A stretch of DNA of 28,799 bases, from NCBI GenBank assembly GCA_050692555.1, contig JBOGVS010000037.1:1-28799 (forward strand), written 5' to 3'. Shown piece after piece: positions 14,954-21,352 of the stretch. The stretch comes from DAITPV01 sp050692555. GTDB lineage: Bacteria > Actinomycetota > UBA4738 > CALAEC01. Every line of letters begins with the position of its first letter. Positions within the stretch are counted from its first letter, which is position 1. The notes below the pieces were generated by a model. The model was not told the DNA's origin. It was given only the letters and a program-made list of their open reading frames with translations, and ran no database searches. A program made the translations under genes and the position numbers.

Positions 14954-15352
14954 ATGGCGGAAGAACCAAGCGGGATGCAGATCGGGAAAGTCACAAAGAG
15001 AACGGGGCTTTCCCTTCGAACGATTCGGTACTACGAGGAGATCGGCCTCGTGGTGCCATCCGGCCGGACCAAGGGGGGGTTCCGCCTGTACACGGAGGCG
15101 GACATCGAGCGACTGCTTCTGGTCAAGGCAACGAGGCCCCTTAGGCTGAGCCTCGAAGACACCCGCAACATGCTGGCCGCTCGTGACCGGATGCTCGCCG
15201 GCGGACAGGACGGCGAGGATCGGTCACAGGTGGCTTCCTATCTGGCCTTTGCCGAGCGGCGCCTCGCCCAGGCGCGAGTGGATATTCAGTCTGCAGAACA
15301 CGCCATTCGCCTACTTCATCGCGACTTGCGGATAGACGCCCAACATCTCTAA
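14954..15352 (+). CDS. MerR-family transcriptional regulator
   Basis: This 132-residue protein has an N-terminal winged helix-turn-helix typical of MerR: MQIGKVTKRTGLSLRTIRYY, EEIGLVVPSGRTKGGFRLY and TEADIERLLLVKATRPL, followed by the second helix pair LRLSLEDTRNMLAARD and a C-terminal dimerisation coiled coil. There are no metal-binding cysteines and no large effector domain, so the signal is unknown. The ATG at 14954 is chosen because GAGGG lies 4 nt upstream and the MerR motif starts 8 residues in. The frame is open further 5'. It is divergent from the GT2 gene and likely regulates it or itself, which is inference. Confidence 0.85.
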   Translation: MAEEPSGMQIGKVTKRTGLSLRTIRYYEEIGLVVPSGRTKGGFRLYTEADIERLLLVKATRPLRLSLEDTRNMLAARDRMLAGGQDGEDRSQVASYLAFAERRLAQARVDIQSAEHAIRLLHRDLRIDAQHL

Positions 15353-15367
15353 GGTGGTGGATTCGCT

Positions 15368-15390
15368 CTCCAAGCTACCTCCGCTTGGAG
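15368..15390 (+). repeat. 8-bp inverted repeat after the MerR gene
   Basis: CTCCAAGC (15368-15375) and GCTTGGAG (15383-15390) are exact reverse complements around a 7-nt loop, 16 nt after the MerR stop. There is no T-run, so it may be a weak or factor-dependent terminator. The rest of 15353-15454 shows no gene. Confidence 0.35.
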
Positions 15391-15454
15391 CACCGGTGGC
15401 TCCTGGCACAATGCTGTGGATGAAGCACCGTCGTTCCTGATTATTTGCGTTCCC

Positions 15455-15928
15455 GGATCGGAGCTCATCGTGAGGCCCCCTACGGCCGGGCAGACGACCC
15501 AGTGCAACCTTCGCCTGCCGTGAGTTCGAGGCCGTGCCTCTGTTGCTGGACTCGCCAAGGCTGTCCCGGCTGGTGAGGTAGGGCAACGTCCCGGGCGACG
15601 TTCTATACCGTGAGCGACTGGTCGTTCTTCCCGGCCACGGTCGGGCTGCTCAATTCACTCCGCTTGATGGGCCACCAGAATCCCCTGGTCATCCTGGACT
15701 GTGGGTTCTCCCTCGCCCAGCGCAGGGTGCTGGAGGAGCACAGCACCCTCATCTCGTTCGACCGCACCAGGGCCACGAACCCGACCCTGTTCAAGCCCAT
15801 CGCTCCCTCAGCCCAGAGATCCGGGGTCGTCGTGGTGGTGGACAGCGACGTGATCGTGACCGCCCACCTGGGACCGATTATCGAGAAGGCTGCCGGGGGC
15901 CGCATCGTTGCGGTGCCCGACCCGGAGT
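15455..15928 (+). repeat. Copy B of the ~475-bp direct duplication
   Basis: Matches copy A (12902-13376). Its first 69 bp (15455-15523) are an orphan 3' end of the membrane-protein gene, still encoding GSELIVRPPTAGQTTQCNLRLP and a stop without the rest of the gene. An 86-bp spacer and the 5' part of the intact GT8-like gene follow. Confidence 0.85.
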
Positions 15929-16635
15929 CCGACCGCCGGTTCGAGGAGTGGCAAGGGCTCTTCGAACTCTCCGGCATCCCTCGGCGCCAGCCGTACGTGA
16001 ATGCCGGCCTCGTCGCCTTCTCCGTCGACCACTGGCCCGACCTCCTTCCGCGGTGGAGCGCGGCGTGCCGGAAGATCTGGTCCCATCGAACCATCCATGA
16101 GTATGCCCCCGATGGGCCCACGTCCCAGGCCGACCAGGATGCGCTGAATGCGCTGCTGATGACGGAGTTCCCTCGCGAGGCGTTGATGCTTCTGCCCGCG
16201 GTGGCGGCCCCCCTGGGCAATGCGGGAAGGAAGGCCCGGGTGCTCCACCTCCCGTCCCTGTCCTGCACGTGTGGGGGGCGAAGGACTCTCCTCGTGCAGA
16301 GCACGGGACGGCCGAAACCGTGGGGGCGGCGGGCCTGGGCTGGTGTCGGCCACGGCGCCTACGTGCGACTCCTACGCCGGTGTCTCAGAGGTCCGGGTGT
16401 CGCGCTCCGACCTCCCGCCAAGGGGCTCGCCCCGTGGCTCCGGTCCGGCGCTTGGGGGACGATCAGGATGACCGCCCTCCGAATGCTCAGCTGGAGCTAT
16501 TCGCGGGCGGCTCGGGTACCCCGGGTCCGGGCCCTGTTGCGATCACTGCAGCACGTGGTGAGACGGTTCCGGGGAGCCGACCGACCAACTGAGGGGTTGC
16601 ACGAGGGGATTGATCGTCATGGACGAGTCGGGTAA
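15610..16635 (+). CDS. GT8-like glycosyltransferase
   Basis: The 341-residue protein has a GT-A-type sugar transferase domain. FFPATVGLLNSLRLMGHQNP and LVILDCGFS open it, and the metal-binding DSD (78-80) lies in VVVVDSDVIVTAHL. YVNAGLVAFSVDHW and DQDALNALL follow, the pattern of GT8-type retaining enzymes. The C-terminal ~110 residues are Arg-rich and poorly conserved in appearance. The frame reaches back to 15577 (ATFYTVSDW), but the only standard start is the GTG at 15610. The decayed sister copy uses a TTG further upstream that is ACG here (15586), so the real N-terminus may be lost or may use a non-standard start. It probably transfers a sugar in surface polysaccharide synthesis. Confidence 0.7.
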   Translation: MSDWSFFPATVGLLNSLRLMGHQNPLVILDCGFSLAQRRVLEEHSTLISFDRTRATNPTLFKPIAPSAQRSGVVVVVDSDVIVTAHLGPIIEKAAGGRIVAVPDPESDRRFEEWQGLFELSGIPRRQPYVNAGLVAFSVDHWPDLLPRWSAACRKIWSHRTIHEYAPDGPTSQADQDALNALLMTEFPREALMLLPAVAAPLGNAGRKARVLHLPSLSCTCGGRRTLLVQSTGRPKPWGRRAWAGVGHGAYVRLLRRCLRGPGVALRPPAKGLAPWLRSGAWGTIRMTALRMLSWSYSRAARVPRVRALLRSLQHVVRRFRGADRPTEGLHEGIDRHGRVG

Positions 16636-16945
16636 CGCCGGCTTGGTGCAGCGGTCCTAGGATCGGGTCGAGGCCCGAGACTGGGACGCCCCCCACCGCC
16701 CTGCTGACCAAGGGCTCCGCGGGCGAGGGCCGACTCCCGGGACCGCTGCGGCCTGCGTGGGATTGCCGAAGTACCGCCAGTTCCTGTAGAGGTTGCTGGT
16801 CACGCCTGGCTGTGGCGGATTATCGTCAGCCGACGAGCCGCGTCCCTGCTTACCTCTTGCAGGGTCACATGGGTCTCGTCTCGCTCGTGAGACTCAGAGT
16901 GAACGATTTCCGTCAGTGATCTTTACGATTGGGGAGCGAAGCGAT
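16636..16945. other. Gene-poor stretch with a possible coding remnant
   Basis: This 310-nt gap holds no convincing gene. On the minus strand a GTG at 16803 opens a 48-codon frame to 16657 that begins VTSNLYRNWRYFGNPTQAAA, which looks protein-like before turning into Pro/Arg/Gly-rich sequence. It may be a remnant of a surface-sugar enzyme gene. TACGAT at 16924-16929 is a possible -10 for the next gene, without a clear -35. Confidence 0.3.
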
Positions 16946-17407
16946 ATGAACCCACGCCGAGTTCTACGTCCACTGCGCAGAACCCTCCGTCCTGGCCGGA
17001 AGAAGTGTGAGGCCTTCCTAGCATCACGCCGAAGAATTAGGGACCATAGATCATCTATCAGGTATCTGATGCTGCTCGACCGGATTCATGCCCTCCTCCG
17101 TCCCCGTACGTATTTCGAGATTGGCGTCGCCCGGGGGAGTTCGCTGGCCCAAGCGCGACCCCCGACCACCCTTGCCCTCGGCGTTGACCCCGCTATGGAC
17201 ATTGACTCAAATATTCAAGTCAGAGCGAAGCTGTTCCGGCTCTCGAGCGATGAGTTCTTCCGGGATCTAGACGTGTGGACCGAATTGGAAGGGCAGCCGG
17301 TGGTTCGGGACGGGCTGATCCGGCGGGGCACGGAGTACTGGGTCGATGAGGCGGAGCAGGAGCCTCCGGACTGGCGGCGGGTGTACTCCGAGCCGATGAG
17401 CCCCTGA
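16946..17407 (+). CDS. Truncated SAM-methyltransferase with unrelated C-terminal tail
   Basis: Residues 38-105 of this 153-residue protein match the start of a class I SAM-dependent methyltransferase found in polysaccharide clusters: IRYLMLLDRIHALLRPRTYF, motif I EIGVARGSS (58-66), LALGVDPAMDID and KLFRLSSDEFF. The expected continuation, an FIDG-type motif II and the rest of the fold, is missing. From about base 17261 the sequence becomes DLDVWTELEGQPVVRDGL, RRGTEYWVDE and DWRRVYSEP, which I do not recognise. It is probably a deletion fusion and inactive as a methyltransferase. The ATG at 16946 has GGGGAG 9 nt upstream. It sits downstream of the GT8-like gene in the same disturbed region. Confidence 0.5.
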   Translation: MNPRRVLRPLRRTLRPGRKKCEAFLASRRRIRDHRSSIRYLMLLDRIHALLRPRTYFEIGVARGSSLAQARPPTTLALGVDPAMDIDSNIQVRAKLFRLSSDEFFRDLDVWTELEGQPVVRDGLIRRGTEYWVDEAEQEPPDWRRVYSEPMSP

Positions 17408-17470
17408 ATACTTGCCAAAGGACTCTCTTGGTCAGAAGATACGGCCAACGGGAGAAAGGAGGTGGTCCAA

Positions 17471-17512
17471 CTGTCAAAACGGCATGCGACCCCCGAGGTG
17501 GCTGGCTGCTGA
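17471..17512 (+). CDS. Mini-ORF of 13 codons with CTG start
   Basis: The frame CTG-TCA-AAA-CGG through TGC-TGA encodes (M)SKRHATPEVAGC. The core GGAGG is 8 nt upstream, ideal spacing, and is embedded in a 16-nt match to the 16S 3' end, far stronger than any other ribosome binding site in the window. CTG is an unusual start. Function unknown; a regulatory leader peptide is one possibility. Confidence 0.3.
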   Translation: MSKRHATPEVAGC

Positions 17513-17665
17513 GGCCGTCCCTCGCGGGCGGGGCCTGACCTCCCGCCCGTTCCACCGGGGCGACCCGGCGGAATCCACACCAGACCACCGACCTCGCGGT
17601 CCCCGGGCCGGTCGACCCGGGCGGAGGCACCGAGGGCCGAAGCGATCGTGAGGGAAGGTCTTGAA

Positions 17666-17699
17666 GGGCCGGGATCCAAACGGATCCCGGCCCTTTTTC
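17666..17699 (+). terminator. Strong intrinsic terminator upstream of aconitase
   Basis: GGGCCGGGATCC (17666-17677) pairs perfectly with GGATCCCGGCCC (17682-17693) around an AAAC loop, followed by TTTTTCTTTT. It ends whatever is transcribed from the 17453 unit and isolates the aconitase gene. Confidence 0.92.
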
Positions 17700-17799
17700 T
17701 TTTCAGGTGTCTGGTCTGGTCTGCCTACCGGGCGCGCGCTGAAGAGTCGGCTCCGGGCTCAGGTAGGCTCTAGGCAGAAGTCGTCGGAGGAGCGAGCGG

Positions 17800-19734
17800 A
17801 TGGCCCAGAACATCGTGGAGAAGGTCGTGGCCGAACATCTGGTGTCGGGGAACCTGGAGCCGGGAGAGGTCATCTCCTACCGGATCGACCACGTCCTTCT
17901 CCAGGACGCCACCGGCACCATGGCCTGGATGGAGTTCGAGCTGCTGGGGGAGGAGCGGGTTCGGGTGCCTCAGGTCACCCAATACGTGGACCACAACATG
18001 ATCCAGCTCGACTACAAGAACCCCGACGACCACTTCTTCCTCCAGACCTGCTCGATGCGGTACGGAGCGGTGTTCTCCCGGCCGGGCAACGGGATCTCCC
18101 ATTACGTCCACCTGGAGCGGTTCGACCAGCCCTGGCAGACCATGATCGGCTCGGATTCCCACACCACAACCGGCGGGGCCATGGGGATGATCGCCCTGGG
18201 CGTCGGGGGGATGGACGCGGCGGTGGTGATGGCCGGCCACCCCTTCGAGCTGACCTACCCCCAGGTGGTCCGGGTGGTCCTGGAGAACGAGCTGCCGCTG
18301 TGGGTCTCCGCCAAGGACGTGATCCTGGAGATGCTCCGCCGGCTCACGGTGAAGGGCGGGCTGGGCAAGGCCTTCGCCTTCGACGGGCCCGCGGTGGCCA
18401 CGCTCTCGGTCACCGAGCGGGCCACGATCTGCAACATGATCCAGGAGCTGGGAGCCACCGCGGGGATCTTCCCTGCCGATCGGCGCACCGAGGAGTGGCT
18501 GGAGACCCAGGAGCGAGGAGAGCACTTCCGCGAGCTGGTCCCGGACCAGGGGGCTCGGTACGACGAGGAGATGGTCATCGATCTGGCCGCGTTGGAGCCG
18601 CTGATCGCCAAGCCTCGAAACCCCGACAACGTGGTACCGGTGCGCGAGGTGGCGGGGACCAAAGTGGCCCAGGTGTGCGTGGGCTCCTCGGTCAACTCCG
18701 GGTTCGACGACCTGGCCATCCCCGCCTCGATCGTCAGTAGGGGCGGCGGGGTGGACGAGTGGCTGGACATGACGGTGTCACCCGGTTCGCGGCAGGCCCT
18801 GGATCTGATGGTCCGAACCGGTGTGCTGGAGGACTACGTCAAGGCAGGCGCCCGGCTCCTGGAACCCGCGTGCGGGCCGTGTGTGGGGATGGGACAGGCC
18901 CCGCCCACCGGCCAGCCTTCGGTCCGGACGTTCAACCGGAACTTCCAGGGCCGGTCGGGGACGGACGACGACTACGTCTACCTCACCTCCCCGGCGGTGG
19001 CCGGAGCGACCGCGCTGAGGGGCGTGATCACCGACCCGCGGGACATCGACATGGAGCCACCCAAGCTGGAGGCACCCCGGCCGGTAGTCGACGACTCCAT
19101 GCTGATCCATCCCCCGCCGCCCGAGGAGGCCGCGAAGATCGAGATCTGGCGGGGGCCAAACATCGTGCCGCCGCCTCTTCCCCCCGACCTCCCGGATGCC
19201 CTCGAGGGACGGGTTCTGATCGTGCTGCCCGACAACGTCTCCACGGGGTCGATGTCCCCGGACGGGGTCATCGTCATGGGAGAGCGATCGAACATCGAGG
19301 CCATCAGCCGGTACGTGTTCAGGAAGGAGGATCCTGGCTTCGTGGACCGGGCCAAGGAGTGGAGAGGCGGGTTCATCGTGGCCGGCGACAACTACGGGCA
19401 AGGCTCGTCGCGAGAGCATGCCGCGCTGGCCCCGATGTACCTCGGCGTCCGGGCGGTGTTCGCCAAGGCCATCCACCGGATCCACCGGCGGAACCTCATC
19501 AACAACGGCATCGTCCCGGTGCTCGTCGATGACCGGCTCCACGGCAAGGCACAGGTGGGGGACGCGTGGCGCCTGCCGAGGATCCGGGAGGAGCTCGAAC
19601 GCGGCAGCGAGACGTTCACGGTGGAGATCGACGGACAGACCTTTCAGTGCCGCAACGACCTCAAGGAGCACGAGCGGGAGCAGCTCCTGGCCGGTGGCCT
19701 CCTGCGGTGGTTGAAGGAGCAGCGGCCCGCCTGA
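17800..19734 (+). CDS. Aconitate hydratase (Aquifex-type, ~640 aa)
   Basis: This 644-residue TCA-cycle enzyme interconverts citrate and isocitrate. Family features are GSDSHTTTGGAMGM (from about 117), VKGGLGKAFAF, the [4Fe-4S] ligands of ACGPCVGMGQ (Cys358, Cys361) and the swivel-domain signature YGQGSSREHAALAP. The third ligand motif, GSCTNS in canonical aconitases, reads GSSVNSGFDD here, with Ser297 at the Cys position. My recollection is that the Aquifex-type subfamily carries such variants, so the cluster may be bound differently; Cys293 lies close by. The length fits this shorter subfamily, not the ~890-residue AcnA. The ATG at 17800 has GGAGGAG about 7 nt upstream. It is transcribed alone between two terminators. 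A homoaconitase or isopropylmalate-type activity is less likely. Confidence 0.88.
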   Translation: MAQNIVEKVVAEHLVSGNLEPGEVISYRIDHVLLQDATGTMAWMEFELLGEERVRVPQVTQYVDHNMIQLDYKNPDDHFFLQTCSMRYGAVFSRPGNGISHYVHLERFDQPWQTMIGSDSHTTTGGAMGMIALGVGGMDAAVVMAGHPFELTYPQVVRVVLENELPLWVSAKDVILEMLRRLTVKGGLGKAFAFDGPAVATLSVTERATICNMIQELGATAGIFPADRRTEEWLETQERGEHFRELVPDQGARYDEEMVIDLAALEPLIAKPRNPDNVVPVREVAGTKVAQVCVGSSVNSGFDDLAIPASIVSRGGGVDEWLDMTVSPGSRQALDLMVRTGVLEDYVKAGARLLEPACGPCVGMGQAPPTGQPSVRTFNRNFQGRSGTDDDYVYLTSPAVAGATALRGVITDPRDIDMEPPKLEAPRPVVDDSMLIHPPPPEEAAKIEIWRGPNIVPPPLPPDLPDALEGRVLIVLPDNVSTGSMSPDGVIVMGERSNIEAISRYVFRKEDPGFVDRAKEWRGGFIVAGDNYGQGSSREHAALAPMYLGVRAVFAKAIHRIHRRNLINNGIVPVLVDDRLHGKAQVGDAWRLPRIREELERGSETFTVEIDGQTFQCRNDLKEHEREQLLAGGLLRWLKEQRPA

Positions 19735-19746
19735 GATCCCACAGGA

Positions 19747-19775
19747 AAGGGCCCGCCCTTTTCGGACGGGCCCTT
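19747..19775. terminator. Bidirectional terminator between aconitase and cold-shock genes
   Basis: AAGGGCCCG (19747-19755) pairs with CGGGCCCTT (19767-19775) around an 11-nt loop, in the 59-nt gap between the convergent genes ending at 19734 (+) and 19794 (-). The U-tract is short on both strands. Confidence 0.75.
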
Positions 19776-19793
19776 CACCCTACGGTCGAGGCG

Positions 19794-19997
19794 TTACGCC
19801 ACCGGGCGTACGTTCGCGGCCTGAGGTCCCTTCGGGCCCTCGGTCACGTCGAACTCGACCTTCTGGTTCTCGTCGAGGTTCCGGTATCCATCGCCCGCGA
19901 TAGCGCTGAAGTGCACAAACACATCAGGGCCGTCCTCGCGGGTTATGAAGCCGTACCCCTTGTCGGGGTTGAACCACTTCACGGTTCCAGTTGCCAC
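19794..19997 (-). CDS. Cold-shock protein (CspA family)
   Basis: This 67-residue single cold-shock domain begins MATGTVKWFNPDKGYGFI. It has RNP1 (KGYGFI) and RNP2 (VFVHFSAI), and ends EGPKGPQAANVRPVA. Such proteins bind single-stranded RNA and act as RNA chaperones. The GTG at 19997 is chosen because AGGAGGGG sits 7 nt upstream and the product then starts exactly at the domain. A longer frame upstream is untranslated leader. Length and sequence are fully typical. Confidence 0.95.
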   Translation of the reverse strand: MATGTVKWFNPDKGYGFITREDGPDVFVHFSAIAGDGYRNLDENQKVEFDVTEGPKGPQAANVRPVA

Positions 19998-20121
19998 AAG
20001 CAATCCCCTCCTTTCGTGGCCGCACGAACCTGACTGCTGTCCGATTGGCCGCCGGCCGGTTCGCCGGCGAGGGAACTGCTCGAAGCCAAGACTACGATGC
20101 TGAACCCTCCCCACCAGTATA
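19998..20121 (-). promoter_or_regulatory. Promoter and long 5' leader of the cold-shock gene
   Basis: On the minus strand a TATACT -10 (20121-20116) would start transcription near 20109, giving a leader of about 110 nt. The leader contains a hairpin (CGCCGG 20050-20055 with CCGGCG 20064-20069). Long structured leaders are common in cspA-type genes, where they mediate temperature-dependent translation. That function here is inference. Confidence 0.45.
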
Positions 20122-20149
20122 CGGGACCGGGGGGGGATCGCCCAGCGGC

Positions 20150-21238
20150 CTATTCCAAGTAGTCCCTCAGCTGCTGGGACCGGGACGGGTGGCGAAGCTT
20201 GCACAGCGTCTTGGACTCGATCTGCCGGATCCGCTCCCTGGTCACCCCGAAGACCCGGCCGACGTCCTCCAGGGTGCCGGGCTCCTGGCCCCGCAGGCCG
20301 AACCGCATCTCGAGGATCCCCCGCTCCCGGTCATCCAGGGTGTGCAGGATCGCCTCGATGTGCTCCTGGAGCAGGGTCCGGGCGGCCGCGTCGGGGAGCG
20401 ACTCGGCGTCCGGATCCCCGATGAAGTCCCCCAGCGTGGAGTCCTCCCCGTCGCCGACGGGGGTGTGGAGGGACAGGGGCTCCTGTCGCATCCGGAATAT
20501 CTCCTTGACCTGTTCGGGGGGGAGCCCGATACGGGTCCCGATCTCCGCGGGGTTCGGGTCGCGGCCCAGGGTCTGGGCCAGGTCCCGCTGTGCCCGGGCC
20601 ACCTTGGCCATGTGCTCGGTCATGTGGACCGGAATGCGGATGGTCCGGGCCTGGTCGGCGATGGCCCTGGTGATGGCCTGCCGGATCCACCACGTGGCAT
20701 AGGTGGAGAACTTGAAGCCCTTCCGGTAGTCGAACTTCTCGACCGCTCGGATCAGTCCGAGGTTCCCCTCCTGGGTCAAGTCCAGCAGCATCATGCCCCG
20801 CGAGGCGTATCGCTTGGCGATCGACACCACCAGCCGCAGGTTGGCCTCGATCAGCCTCCGCCGGGCCCGTTGCATGTCCGTGGCCACCCGGCGCAGGAAG
20901 AACGCCGCCTCGGCGCGAGACTCGGGCCGGTACCCGCGGCGTACCGTCTCCCGGCCGACCCCGTCCGGTCGCAGCTTCGTGGTGGCATCCTGATGTGCGC
21001 GGACGGAGACCACCGCTTCGACGACGCCCTGGAACCGCCGGGCATCGGACGACTCGCCCTCCTTGGTCGAGGACAACAGGCTGGCCGCCAGGTCTCCGGC
21101 CTCGATCCTCATGGCCAGGTCGACCTCCTGCGCCGCGGTGAGGAGAGGAACCTTGCCGATCTCCCTGAGATACATCCGAACGGGATCGTACGTGGGGGCG
21201 GGGGCCATGAGGTCAGCCACGGTATCGAGACCGGCCAA
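20150..21238 (-). CDS. RNA polymerase sigma-70 factor, primary type
   Basis: This 362-residue sigma factor has region 1.2 (DPVRMYLREIGKVPLLTA, 18-35), region 2 with LVVSIAKRYASRGMMLLDL and the -10-recognition helix KGFKFSTYATWWIRQAITRA (173-192), region 3, and region 4 with ERGILEMRFGLRG and the helix-turn-helix VTRERIRQIESK. These are the SigA/HrdB signatures. It lacks the long acidic N-terminus of many primary sigmas. A ~65-residue segment with no family resemblance (about 52-115) separates regions 1.2 and 2. It could be the primary factor or a group 2 paralogue. The TTG at 21238 is uncertain; a GTG (21220) and an ATG (21208) are in frame, and no start has a clear ribosome binding site. Confidence 0.9.
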   Translation of the reverse strand: MAGLDTVADLMAPAPTYDPVRMYLREIGKVPLLTAAQEVDLAMRIEAGDLAASLLSSTKEGESSDARRFQGVVEAVVSVRAHQDATTKLRPDGVGRETVRRGYRPESRAEAAFFLRRVATDMQRARRRLIEANLRLVVSIAKRYASRGMMLLDLTQEGNLGLIRAVEKFDYRKGFKFSTYATWWIRQAITRAIADQARTIRIPVHMTEHMAKVARAQRDLAQTLGRDPNPAEIGTRIGLPPEQVKEIFRMRQEPLSLHTPVGDGEDSTLGDFIGDPDAESLPDAAARTLLQEHIEAILHTLDDRERGILEMRFGLRGQEPGTLEDVGRVFGVTRERIRQIESKTLCKLRHPSRSQQLRDYLE

Positions 21239-21338
21239 AGTGGGAGAGTTTCGTCAAACGCTGACCTTCAGTGTGTCACACCCTGACCCTCCGCGGGGCC
21301 GGGGCGTGGCGCGAACCACGAGCGGTCGGCAACCGTCC

Positions 21339-21344
21339 TACAGT
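21339..21344 (+). promoter_or_regulatory. -10 element for a leaderless mRNA (amidohydrolase gene)
   Basis: TACAGT ends 8 nt before the ATG at 21353, and no ribosome binding site lies between. It is in the 114-nt gap divergent from the sigma-factor gene. Confidence 0.45.
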
Positions 21345-21352
21345 CTGAAGCC

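Larger units (their letters stand above)
17453..17699 (+). ncRNA. Candidate structured RNA/leader unit with extended Shine-Dalgarno
   Basis: This lies within a 392-nt gap (17408-17799). AGAAAGGAGGTGGTCC (17453-17468) is complementary to the 3' end of 16S rRNA along its whole length, with one G-U. A 13-codon frame follows at 17471-17512. Then come an 8-bp hairpin (CGGGCGGG 17525-17532 with CCCGCCCG 17542-17549), a second GC hairpin (CCCGGG repeats around 17602-17621), and the intrinsic terminator at 17666-17699. Together this looks like a separate short transcript upstream of aconitase. It may be a leader peptide, a small RNA, or an anti-Shine-Dalgarno-binding element. It matches no riboswitch I know. 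Confidence 0.45.
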
